DNA of 64,000 nucleotides from NCBI RefSeq assembly GCF_014212125.1, contig NZ_JACJVP010000029.1, positions 50,772 through 114,771 on the forward strand, given 5' to 3'. The notes under the pieces are model-generated. The model did not search any database, had not been told where the DNA came from, and saw nothing but the letters and a program-made list of their open reading frames with translations. Made by a program: the position numbers and the translations under genes. Source of the DNA: Cohnella nanjingensis. Lineage in GTDB: Bacteria > Bacillota > Bacilli > Paenibacillales > Paenibacillaceae. Positions 41,708-48,561 of the stretch are shown here, piece by piece; position 1 is the first letter of the stretch; each line of letters opens with the position of its first letter.

Positions 41708-41884
41708 CTATTGGGGGCCTTCTTGTATTGTTCCATTCTCTTTTTCATACTCAGCGATATGCTGCTCAATGACATACTCTATATGCATTGTTAATGAACG
41801 CTTATTTTTACTGGCAATTAGTTTGATTTTCTCGAATACCTCGTCGTTTAATCGCAATGTAAACTGACGTTTGTCTGTCGCCAC
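41708..41884 (-). CDS. Ribbon-helix-helix repressor (Mnt/Arc-like), 58 aa
   Basis: GTG 41884 after AGAGGTGTTAAA. The opening DKRQFTLRLNDEVFEKIKLIASKNKRSLTMHIEYVIEQHI is the Arc-family beta strand and two helices. It is divergent from a second RHH gene and the antirepressor, as Mnt is from Arc-Ant in phage P22. It likely keeps the antirepressor silent in the lysogen. Confidence 0.82.
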   Translation of the reverse strand: MATDKRQFTLRLNDEVFEKIKLIASKNKRSLTMHIEYVIEQHIAEYEKENGTIQEGPQ

Positions 41885-41958
41885 TTTAACACCTCTGAGA
41901 ATAATATTGACTTCACTATTAGTTTATCCAAATCAATTCAACATAACAAAGAATCATA

Positions 41959-42020
41959 TTGACAACAAAGTGAATTCAAATTAATATATGTTCAGGAGGT
42001 GAATACAAAGTGAATTCAAA
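41959..42020 (+). promoter_or_regulatory. Antirepressor promoter with repeated operators
   Basis: TTGACA (41959-41964), 17 bp, TAATAT (41982-41987) is the strongest promoter seen in the prophage. The 16-bp word ACAAAGTGAATTCAAA with the palindrome TGAATTCA occurs in the spacer (41965-41980) and again 40 bp on over the start codon of the next gene (42005-42020). These are likely binding sites for the RHH repressors. Confidence 0.72.
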
Positions 42021-42147
42021 CAGGAGTCAATTGACGCTTAGGATTACAAGCAGTCTTGATGAAAAGTTATCGGAATTGTCTCAGGCTATGGGCGTATCGA
42101 AGAATGCATTTATTCTTATGATTCTTAACAAGGAGGTTAAGCAATGA
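42010..42147 (+). CDS. Second ribbon-helix-helix repressor (Arc-like), 45 aa
   Basis: GTG 42010 after CAGGAGGTGAATACAAA. RHH pattern SQLTLRITSSLDEKLSELSQAMGVSKNAFILMILNKEV, close to P22 Arc in size. Its stop overlaps the antirepressor start (ATGA), so it is made with it and can shut its own operon, as Arc does. Confidence 0.75.
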   Translation: MNSNRSQLTLRITSSLDEKLSELSQAMGVSKNAFILMILNKEVKQ

Positions 42148-42860
42148 GGATTATTGAGAGGAATAATCAGCGCGTACTTACCACTGAACAAGTAGCCGAG
42201 GCATTCGGAGCAACAGTTCAATTGATTCACAACAATTTCAATTACAACAAAAAGCATTTTGTGGAAGGGAAGCACTATATTGCTCTCAAGGGTGATGAAC
42301 TCAAAGAGTTCAAAACTTCCTTTGAAATTCAGGGTAAGTTGAAACATTCTCCGGTAATCTACCTTTGGACTGAAAAAGGAGTGTTTCTTCACGCAAAGTC
42401 GTTAAATACGGATCAAGCTTGGAGTGCGTACACAGATTTAGTCGACGGTTACTTCAAGAAGGTTGAAGATCAGAAAACGGATTTAACGGCTCTTAGCCCA
42501 CAACTTCAATTCATGATCATCACCGAACAACGCCAGAACGCTCTTGAGGCAAAGCAAAAGGAACTAGAAGATGAGAACGTCGAGCTTCGCCAATCTATGC
42601 GGCACTTGGAATTGGTCGTTGATAACGAAGTGTGGCTAACGGATCATCAGAAGGCGGATATTCAACTCGCGGTCAGGACGAGGATTGGTCAACTCAAATC
42701 GGAGAACATCGATGCTCACTTCAGAGGTTTGTTCACGGCACTTAATACTTTCTTCAATGTACCGTCTTACTCGAAAATTCCACGTAAGGATTTTGAAGAG
42801 GCAATGACTTTCATCCAAGGATGGTTTCCTAAGAAAAAAGAAGGAACCTCTTCCCGATAA
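42144..42860 (+). CDS. Antirepressor with ORF6N and ORF6C domains
   Basis: 238 aa, ATG 42144 after AAGGAGGTTAAGC. ORF6N: residues ~1-105 (NNQRVLTTEQVAEAFGATVQLIHNNFNYNKKHF...YLWTEKGVFLHAKSLNT). ORF6C: ~130-235 (DHQKADIQLAVRTRIGQLK...FNVPSYSKIPRKDFEEAM). Such proteins bind prophage repressors. It belongs to another family than the early antirepressor at 8556. With the two RHH genes it forms a P22 immI-like unit. Confidence 0.85.
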   Translation: MRIIERNNQRVLTTEQVAEAFGATVQLIHNNFNYNKKHFVEGKHYIALKGDELKEFKTSFEIQGKLKHSPVIYLWTEKGVFLHAKSLNTDQAWSAYTDLVDGYFKKVEDQKTDLTALSPQLQFMIITEQRQNALEAKQKELEDENVELRQSMRHLELVVDNEVWLTDHQKADIQLAVRTRIGQLKSENIDAHFRGLFTALNTFFNVPSYSKIPRKDFEEAMTFIQGWFPKKKEGTSSR

Positions 42861-42971
42861 CCTTGGCCGGTTTGGAAGAGGCTCACACTCAGGGCTATCG
42901 CCCACATACCCACATTATAACCGACAATTACATACATTTAAAGTGGGCGAGCCCTTCAATTTGGAGGGCAC

Positions 42972-43139
42972 ATGAAAATAGAATTGGAACTAACCAATCG
43001 TCAACACGTCCTCGAACTAGCAGAAAAAACTTTAATGGTCTTCACAGGTGATGACCGTCCTTCTGTTGAAGAATTTGTAATGTTCCTAGAGATGAAAGTC
43101 GAAGAAATCAGAACTAAGAGATTAATTGAGGTGATTTGA
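42972..43139 (+). CDS. Small phage protein, 55 aa
   Basis: ATG 42972 after TTGGAGGGCAC. Acidic and helical (VEEFVMFLEMKVEEIRTKRL). Unknown function. Confidence 0.5.
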   Translation: MKIELELTNRQHVLELAEKTLMVFTGDDRPSVEEFVMFLEMKVEEIRTKRLIEVI

Positions 43140-43151
43140 TGAGGATAAGGG

Positions 43152-43490
43152 ATGCTCCGAATGTTTATTAGACTTTCACATCACGCAAGACAGCGATGCC
43201 GAGAACGAAGGGTAAGTGAGGAATGGGTAAAGGCTCGCCTCCAAACCATCCCACTGTTAACGGGCGTCCACAAGATTGTATTGCCCGGAACGAAGTTAGA
43301 GGTTGTCTATCAGGATGACGAGACATCAAGACTAATCATTACGTTGTACGGCGTTGAGTCTGGAGAAAAGGAGCAGAAGCCAGAAACAAGAAAGTACCTA
43401 AAGGACGCAAACGTTCAGGACATGGTGAAGAAAGAGAACCAGAAACACAAGCGACGTAAAAAGAACATCAAGAAGTTTCGCAACAAGTAA
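43152..43490 (+). CDS. DUF4258-like protein
   Basis: 112 aa, ATG 43152 (43161 possible) after GAGGATAAGG. The core SHHARQRCRERRVSEEWVKARLQTIP...EVVYQDDETSRLIITLYG fits the DUF4258/RelE-like small fold; the C-terminus is very basic. It might be a toxin-like or RNA-binding protein. The preceding 55-aa acidic gene could be a partner, which is inference. Confidence 0.6.
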   Translation: MLRMFIRLSHHARQRCRERRVSEEWVKARLQTIPLLTGVHKIVLPGTKLEVVYQDDETSRLIITLYGVESGEKEQKPETRKYLKDANVQDMVKKENQKHKRRKKNIKKFRNK

Positions 43491-43502
43491 TGCAATCAAA
43501 CG

Positions 43503-43526
43503 AGACCTCCACATGGGGGTCTTTGT
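43503..43526 (+). terminator. Terminator before the lysis genes
   Basis: AGACC-CC / GG-GGTCT hairpin followed by TTTGTCATTTT, after the DUF4258-like stop. Confidence 0.6.
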
Positions 43527-43548
43527 CATTTTACAGGGGGTGTAGACC

Positions 43549-43710
43549 ATGAAGGGCGTAGAAAGCTCCATCAAAATGGAGGTAGGCATATTCATCCTGA
43601 CCGGCAAAGTGGCCGACGAAGACCCGTTGTTCCAGCTCTACGTTGACTCCTTCGGCGAGCGGTTTGCGCGCAGCTTGGTCATCCCCATGGAAGTGCCGCA
43701 GACTGAATGA
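43549..43710 (+). CDS. Small phage protein, 53 aa
   Basis: ATG 43549 after CAGGGGGTGTAGACC. Mixed alpha/beta. Its stop overlaps the holin ORF start (ATGA). Unknown, first gene of the lysis block. Confidence 0.5.
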   Translation: MKGVESSIKMEVGIFILTGKVADEDPLFQLYVDSFGERFARSLVIPMEVPQTE

Positions 43711-44255
43711 CATGGATAGACTTCATAGCTACAGCGGTGAGCAACTTAGCCCGGGATGGGATCAAGCTTACATCGATTCTGGTGGTCGCAGCGGCCCTTA
43801 TACGGGTCAAGTTCATTCAGAACCTACTGATACCCAAGCGGTTCAGACGGTCGCACACAACGAACACAGCGGTCCTATACGCGGTCAACGAACTCCGTGC
43901 CGCCGTACAATCTGGAGGCTTAAATACGGTCCAGCATCCGAACACCTTGACTGCTATTGTCCATGGTGCAGAGTCATCCACACGCCAAACGGCGACATTC
44001 CAATCTAAGAGGAGAATGATCATGAAAAGAAAATTTCTCTCGCGTAAGTTTCTTCTCGCGGTGGTATCCGCTGCCCTCATCATTCTGAACGACGGCCTAG
44101 ACCTCGGCATTGACTCGCAGACGGTCCTTGCATTCGCCGGCATCATCGCTACCTATATCGTAGGCGAATCCGCTGTAGACCTCGCCAAGAAGCCACAAGG
44201 AGGGTCCGCCAATGCAGCCAACGAGCCTAATTTCCCCATTGAATCCGAGCAATAA
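43707..44255 (+). CDS. Holin ORF with in-frame internal start
   Basis: 182 aa from ATG 43707. N-terminal hydrophobic helix (residues ~17-40). A strong AAGAGGAGAATGATC precedes an in-frame ATG at 44022 that gives a 77-aa holin-like protein with two helices (FLLAVVSAALIILN and TVLAFAGIIATYIVGESA) and a polar tail. Either one long three-helix protein or two proteins from one frame are made. The amidase gene overlaps the end. Confidence 0.68.
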   Translation: MTWIDFIATAVSNLARDGIKLTSILVVAAALIRVKFIQNLLIPKRFRRSHTTNTAVLYAVNELRAAVQSGGLNTVQHPNTLTAIVHGAESSTRQTATFQSKRRMIMKRKFLSRKFLLAVVSAALIILNDGLDLGIDSQTVLAFAGIIATYIVGESAVDLAKKPQGGSANAANEPNFPIESEQ

Positions 44256-44967
44256 GCTTGCTCAGGTTCCGATCATCGATCTGCGCCCCATTTTGCCACA
44301 TCATCCTAAATACACGTGGGAGTCGCTGAAGGGGCCGCGCCGGATCGAGGATATCACGACGATCGTATTTCACCACACCGCCATATCCAAGGCTTCCAGC
44401 GCCATGTATACGGACGAGCAGATGGCGGTACGAATCGCTCAAAGCCATATCAAGTCAACGAAGAACCTGAGTTCCGGAGAACCGGGGATGCCGTACCACA
44501 TCTATATCCGCAGCGGAAAGATGTACATCGTCAACAACTTCGAGGCGTTCACCTACGGTGTCGCCAGCAATAACGGATATACGCTCCATATCGCTGTAGA
44601 AGGCGATTACGTCAACGTGGACTCTCTGACCGATCAGGACCGGGATGCGCTGTACGCTGCATTCTTCTATGCCCGGTCGCACCTGAAGAACTACCGGAAG
44701 TTGTCTGGCCACAAGGAACTATCTGCGACGTCTTGCCCCGGCTACGACATGAACAGGGTCCGGAAGGATCTCGCACAGATCGAGCTTGACTTGTCCCTCA
44801 TTGACACGCCAAACGATGTGCAGCAGCGGATCTTTGGATTCAAGGCACGCATGACGGACCTATTCAACAAGGGCCTGAACCCGAGCGATCCGAACTATGC
44901 TGCAGCTCAAGCAAAGCTGATGGATATCCTGCAGATCGCAATCGACAAGGGATACTACGTACCGTAG
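44212..44967 (+). CDS. Endolysin: N-acetylmuramoyl-L-alanine amidase
   Basis: 251 aa, ATG 44212 after ACAAGGAGGGTCCGCC. Amidase_2/PGRP domain: zinc ligands in IVFHHT (H54/H55), H167 in SGHKEL and C175 in SCPGYD. It cleaves the stem peptide from muramic acid. The C-terminal ~70 residues (VQQRIFGFKARMTDLFNKG) are probably a wall-binding or linker part. Overlaps the holin ORF by 44 nt. Confidence 0.92.
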   Translation: MQPTSLISPLNPSNKLAQVPIIDLRPILPHHPKYTWESLKGPRRIEDITTIVFHHTAISKASSAMYTDEQMAVRIAQSHIKSTKNLSSGEPGMPYHIYIRSGKMYIVNNFEAFTYGVASNNGYTLHIAVEGDYVNVDSLTDQDRDALYAAFFYARSHLKNYRKLSGHKELSATSCPGYDMNRVRKDLAQIELDLSLIDTPNDVQQRIFGFKARMTDLFNKGLNPSDPNYAAAQAKLMDILQIAIDKGYYVP

Positions 44968-44985
44968 GGCCTTCGGGCCCTTTGT
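44967..44985 (+). terminator. Terminator after the endolysin gene
   Basis: GGGCC-TTC-GGGCCC type hairpin with a TTTGT tail directly at the stop codon. Confidence 0.6.
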
Positions 44986-45015
44986 ATTTATGTTATAATA
45001 TGGACAGGTGATGTC

Positions 45016-45234
45016 ATGAGAAGGCTATCCAAAAAGGAAAGTTACAAAGATCCCAATAAAATCGTTGGCGTCCACTTAGGGTGGGATCTCAAGCCGCACA
45101 TTTTCCACGAGGACGGTACATACTTCCCGTCTGAAATCGAACGTATGAAGTATCCTGAATATTTTGCACACGGTGATGGTGTATGGCCTACAGATCCGAT
45201 CACAAAAGAAAAGTTACCAATGGCAAAAATATAA
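45016..45234 (+). CDS. Phage protein with its own promoter, 72 aa
   Basis: ATG 45016 after CAGGTGATGTC. An extended -10 TGT-TATAAT (44991-44999) lies directly upstream, so it is expressed apart from the late operon. Contains VGVHLGWDLKPHIFHEDGTYFPSEIERMKYPEYF. No family recognised; perhaps a lysogenic gene. Confidence 0.6.
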   Translation: MRRLSKKESYKDPNKIVGVHLGWDLKPHIFHEDGTYFPSEIERMKYPEYFAHGDGVWPTDPITKEKLPMAKI

Positions 45235-45235
45235 C

Positions 45236-45252
45236 CCTCCAACCGGAGGGCT
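45236..45252. terminator. Bidirectional terminator CCTCC/GGAGG
   Basis: CCCTCC-AACC-GGAGGG hairpin between the convergent genes at 45016 and 45657. Confidence 0.6.
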
Positions 45253-45258
45253 TCTTTA

Positions 45259-45657
45259 TTATCCTTGCCTCTTAACCTCCACCTTGTACTCCTCGAACTT
45301 CGCATTTTCGATCTGCTTCCCCAGCTTATCGCACATCACCCTCAGCTCATCTTCCAGCACGATCCGTTTGATGCCGAACCGGCTCTTGACACCCCGAACC
45401 GTAACGTCAAAGTAAACGATCTCCCCACCCTGGTCATCCTTGCGCACGTTGATGCCCTGGCGCCACATCGCCTTCTGCGCGTCCTTCAAGCGTGCGTTGA
45501 AGTATGTGCCGAACATCTTAGTCATGCGCATATTCAGATCCTTGAGCGTGACACGAGAGGTCTCCAGCACCTTAAGTTCGTGCAGCGACTCATGAACCAA
45601 TTCGGATAGGTGGATGTATTCGCGGATCAATTTAGTTTGCTCTTCGTTGAACTCCAT
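45259..45657 (-). CDS. SOS-controlled protein beside attR, 132 aa (RDF candidate)
   Basis: ATG 45657 after GGGGTGATCAA. N-terminal helices (LIREYIHLSELVHESLHELKVLETS) and a mixed C-terminal part. Its promoter carries a LexA box, it is the last gene before the attachment site, and on the circular phage it lies next to attP opposite int. A recombination directionality factor is one attractive guess; no homology supports it from reading alone. Confidence 0.6.
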   Translation of the reverse strand: MEFNEEQTKLIREYIHLSELVHESLHELKVLETSRVTLKDLNMRMTKMFGTYFNARLKDAQKAMWRQGINVRKDDQGGEIVYFDVTVRGVKSRFGIKRIVLEDELRVMCDKLGKQIENAKFEEYKVEVKRQG

Positions 45658-45673
45658 TTGATCACCCCATCTT

Positions 45674-45703
45674 ATTATATGGGGAACGTGCGTTCTTATT
45701 CAA
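45674..45703 (-). promoter_or_regulatory. SOS-box promoter of the gene beside attR
   Basis: On the minus strand TTGAAT (45698-45703), 18 bp, TATAAT (45674-45679). The spacer holds GAAC-GCAC-GTTC (45684-45695), the core LexA palindrome. Tight LexA control is expected. Confidence 0.68.
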
Positions 45704-45720
45704 TGGTGGTTTTTGATAAA

Positions 45721-45790
45721 TTGTCTACATAGACTAGCGTCTACGGACGTCAGCGCGTATTGGGACAATGCGGCCACGGTATGCGCCATG
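45721..45790. other. attR: attR, right attachment site
   Basis: Phage arm TTGTCTACATA (45721-45731), crossover GA at 45746-45747, then host tadZ-like sequence from 45748. Joined to the phage arm of attL it makes an attP with inverted arms (about 19 of 28 positions symmetric around GA). Confidence 0.8.
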
Positions 45791-46201
45791 CGGGAGGCCG
45801 ACCACCGCTGTCTGGTGACGACGGGGAGCTTGACGCACTTCCAGGAAGACGTCAATCGCTGGACGGGACAGGTCGGGGCGCAGTTCGGCATCGACCAGCA
45901 AGACTATCAATTGGTACTGCTGCAAGGCAAGTATACGCATGCGGGGGGATTCGGAATGAAAGAGATTCGTAAAGAGACGGGGATCGTCTCGTTGTCCGAG
46001 CTTCATCTGGCCGAGAGCGTGCATCTGCAATTGGACAGCGGCAGACTGGACGAATGGCTGGCCGCCGAGGAACGGAACGCGGCCGCGTTCGACGCGGTCG
46101 CCGATCCGCTGCTGCGGAAGCTGAATTGGGGCGAACGCATGAAGCGTTCGGATCGTCCCTGGCTTCGCCGTCTGCTCTCCCATCGCGGGAGGGGGCGGTG
46201 A
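45748..46201 (+). pseudogene. tadZ/cpaE-like gene, 3' part
   Basis: In frame with the part at 4011-4402. It has no start of its own; the frame continues upstream only into phage DNA. Sequence TDVSAYWDNAATVCAMREADHRCLVTT onward is the C-terminal half of a MinD/CpaE-like fold. Stop 46201 overlaps the tadA start (GTGA). Confidence 0.85.
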
Positions 46202-47613
46202 GGCCGGAGGCGGGGACGAAGCCCGAACGGTTCTCGCCGACCGCCTACGCCGCCAAGCTGCAATCGGACCGTGGCGCCGCTCCGCTGCTGGCGACGGAGG
46301 ACGCCGCGCCCGGCGCGCTCGACCTGCGCGCCTTGACCGAGGAAGCGCGCCACATGTTGGCCGCGCCGCGCGGCTGGAGCGAAGAGGAACGCAAGCGCTA
46401 CGCCGAGAAGCTCAACCGCGCGGTCATCGGATTCCCGCAGGAGCGGGCCGAGCTGCTCGCGATCATCTCGGACTGGATCATCAAGAAGCGGCTGCAGCAC
46501 ATCCCGCATGGGTCGCTGCCTTACGGGACGCTGGCCGAGGCGCTGTTCGCCGAAGTGATCGGCCTGAACGTCCTGGAGCTGGTTCTTCGCCATCGGGAAG
46601 GGCTGGAGGAAGTCCAGGTCGTCGGTACCCGCATCTTCGAGGTTCGCGACGGACGGGCCGTCAAGTCCGCTTACCGCTTCAGCGACATCGCGCAGGTGGA
46701 GCGGATTCAGCAGAACCTGGTCCTGTTCAACAACGACCGGATCAACCCGCGCAAGCGCTGGGCGGAGGTGCTGCTGCTGGACGGCTCGCGGGTGACGATG
46801 ACCGGCTTCGGCTTCACCGCCCAGCCGACGCTGACGATCCGGTTCTACACCGTGCGCCGGTTCGATCTGGAGACGCTGGCGCGGCCGGATTACCGGACCA
46901 TCGACGACGCCGTCCGGCAGATGCTGCTCTGCATCGTGCGGGCCCGCTTCAATATGGTGGTGATCGGCGCGACCAACACGGGCAAGACCCATCTGATCAA
47001 GGCGCTGATCTCCGCGATGCCGGACGAGGAGCGGATCGTGACGATCGAGGGACGCTACGAGCTGCGGCTGCAGCGGGATTTTCCCGAGAAGAACGTGGTC
47101 GAGTACGAGGCGGAGGAGGACGATCCGCTGCATGGACCGCGGCAGGCGTTCAAGCTTGCGCTGCGGCAGTCCCCGCAACGAATTTGCCATGCCGAGATTC
47201 GGGACGAGGACGCCAACATATACGTGCGCGCTTGTACGCGGGGACATGAAGGCAGCATCACTTCGGTTCACGCGAACACCTTGGAGGACGTGCCGGAGGC
47301 GATCACGGACATGTGCATGCTGGATGGCCGCGGGATGAATCCGTCTCGTCTGACGAAGCGGATCGCGGAGCATGTGACGCAGATCGGCTTCGAGATGCGG
47401 ATGGTCGGCGAGAGCCGCAGACTCGTCCGGGTTGGAGAGTTCGCCGTCGAGGGCGGCGAGATCGCCGTTCGGGACTGGGCTCGCTACGACGAAGAGGCCG
47501 ACGCGTGGAAGCTCCCGCTCGGGCTGACCGAACGGGCGTGGGAGCGGATCCGCCGAATGGATCCCGGAGGTTACGGCTGGCTGCGCGGCCTAAGGGAGGC
47601 GAGCGGATGCTGA
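46198..47613 (+). CDS. tadA: Tad pilus assembly ATPase (TadA/CpaF)
   Basis: 471 aa, GTG 46198 after GGGAGGGGGCG. Secretion ATPase of the VirB11/CpaF group: P-loop GATNTGKTH near residues 256-264, an acidic Walker B region, and the His box with VHANTLEDVPEAI. It powers pilus extension. It lies downstream of the prophage, cut off from the operon promoter at 3153. Confidence 0.92.
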   Translation: MRPEAGTKPERFSPTAYAAKLQSDRGAAPLLATEDAAPGALDLRALTEEARHMLAAPRGWSEEERKRYAEKLNRAVIGFPQERAELLAIISDWIIKKRLQHIPHGSLPYGTLAEALFAEVIGLNVLELVLRHREGLEEVQVVGTRIFEVRDGRAVKSAYRFSDIAQVERIQQNLVLFNNDRINPRKRWAEVLLLDGSRVTMTGFGFTAQPTLTIRFYTVRRFDLETLARPDYRTIDDAVRQMLLCIVRARFNMVVIGATNTGKTHLIKALISAMPDEERIVTIEGRYELRLQRDFPEKNVVEYEAEEDDPLHGPRQAFKLALRQSPQRICHAEIRDEDANIYVRACTRGHEGSITSVHANTLEDVPEAITDMCMLDGRGMNPSRLTKRIAEHVTQIGFEMRMVGESRRLVRVGEFAVEGGEIAVRDWARYDEEADAWKLPLGLTERAWERIRRMDPGGYGWLRGLREASGC

Positions 47614-48536
47614 CGGCCGGCATTGCGCTGCTTGGCGGCGTCCTCTTCCTGCTTCTCTATGTCTCGTTGCGGATCGCTTTGGAGCTGTATGGCGGACGAT
47701 TGTCGCGCGCAAGGCGATTGCGTTCGCATCGGGAGGGCCGCTCGGACGAGAGCTGGCGCCAATCGCGATTCGGGCGCCCCTACATGCACGTGGCGGACTT
47801 GCTCGCGGCTGCGGGATGGAAGCTGCGGCCGGATGCGTTCGCGGCGTTGTCCGCAGTCCTGGCATTGGCAGGAGCGGCCGGCGGCATCCTGCTGTTCCAG
47901 TCGGCGCGTTCGGCGCTCCTGCTGTCCGGCGTGCTTGGCGTTCTGCCCTACAGCTTGCTGCGCATGCGGCTGATCAGCCGGCAGTTGGCGGCCCGGCTCT
48001 ATTTTCTCCCGGCGATCGAGTTGTTCTATCAGTGCTATCTGGTGACGGGATCGCGGCATGTGCGGACCGCCCTGCAGAAGACGGTAGAAGAGCGGCAGCT
48101 GCCGGGGGAGGCCCAGGCCATCTTCGAGGAGCTCTACCGGAACCTCTGCGTACGGGGAGACGACGAGCGGAGTCTGCGGACATTCGCGTTGGCGATCGGG
48201 CATGCCTGGGCCGACTACTTCGTCAGCATGATGAGGGTCGCGCTATCCGAGGGGAACAACATCGCGGACAATCTGAAGGAGCTGATCGACGACATGCGCA
48301 AGGCGCGGATGGACGACCAGGCGGAGCGGCATCGCCTGCTGGAGATCCGGATGGCGAACTTCTCGCCGGTAGGGTTCCTCGCGTTGTTTCTGGGGATCAA
48401 TTTTCGGCTGAACCCCGAGGGGAGCTACCTGTACTACGTCCTGGATCCGGCGGGTAGAGGCATGCTGCTGAACGCGCTCGTCCTGCTATTCGCCTCGTTC
48501 TTGATGGGACTCTACTTATCGAGGAGAAAGATGTAG
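47607..48536 (+). CDS. tadB: Tad pilus membrane platform protein TadB
   Basis: 309 aa, ATG 47607 overlapping the tadA end. N-terminal helix (ALLGGVLFLLLYVSLRIAL), a second hydrophobic pair near ~80-120, a cytoplasmic T2SSF-type domain and two C-terminal helices. TadB with TadC forms the inner-membrane platform. Confidence 0.85.
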   Translation: MLTAGIALLGGVLFLLLYVSLRIALELYGGRLSRARRLRSHREGRSDESWRQSRFGRPYMHVADLLAAAGWKLRPDAFAALSAVLALAGAAGGILLFQSARSALLLSGVLGVLPYSLLRMRLISRQLAARLYFLPAIELFYQCYLVTGSRHVRTALQKTVEERQLPGEAQAIFEELYRNLCVRGDDERSLRTFALAIGHAWADYFVSMMRVALSEGNNIADNLKELIDDMRKARMDDQAERHRLLEIRMANFSPVGFLALFLGINFRLNPEGSYLYYVLDPAGRGMLLNALVLLFASFLMGLYLSRRKM

Positions 48537-48561
48537 CAGCCGCTGGAGAGGAGGAACCGGG

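Larger units (their letters stand above)
4401..45747. mobile_element. Complete temperate podovirus-like prophage, about 41.3 kb
   Basis: It is bounded by att junctions inside one host gene that rejoins in frame. It carries a serine integrase, repressor/Cro, two antirepressors, replication and recombination genes, terminase, portal, scaffold, capsid, short-tail genes, ejection proteins, holin and amidase, with no frameshift seen in any core gene. It therefore looks intact and inducible. No tape-measure, tail-tube or sheath gene is present. The portal, scaffold, gp4-like, gp10-like, tailspike and ejection set is that of a short-tailed phage. Confidence 0.92.
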
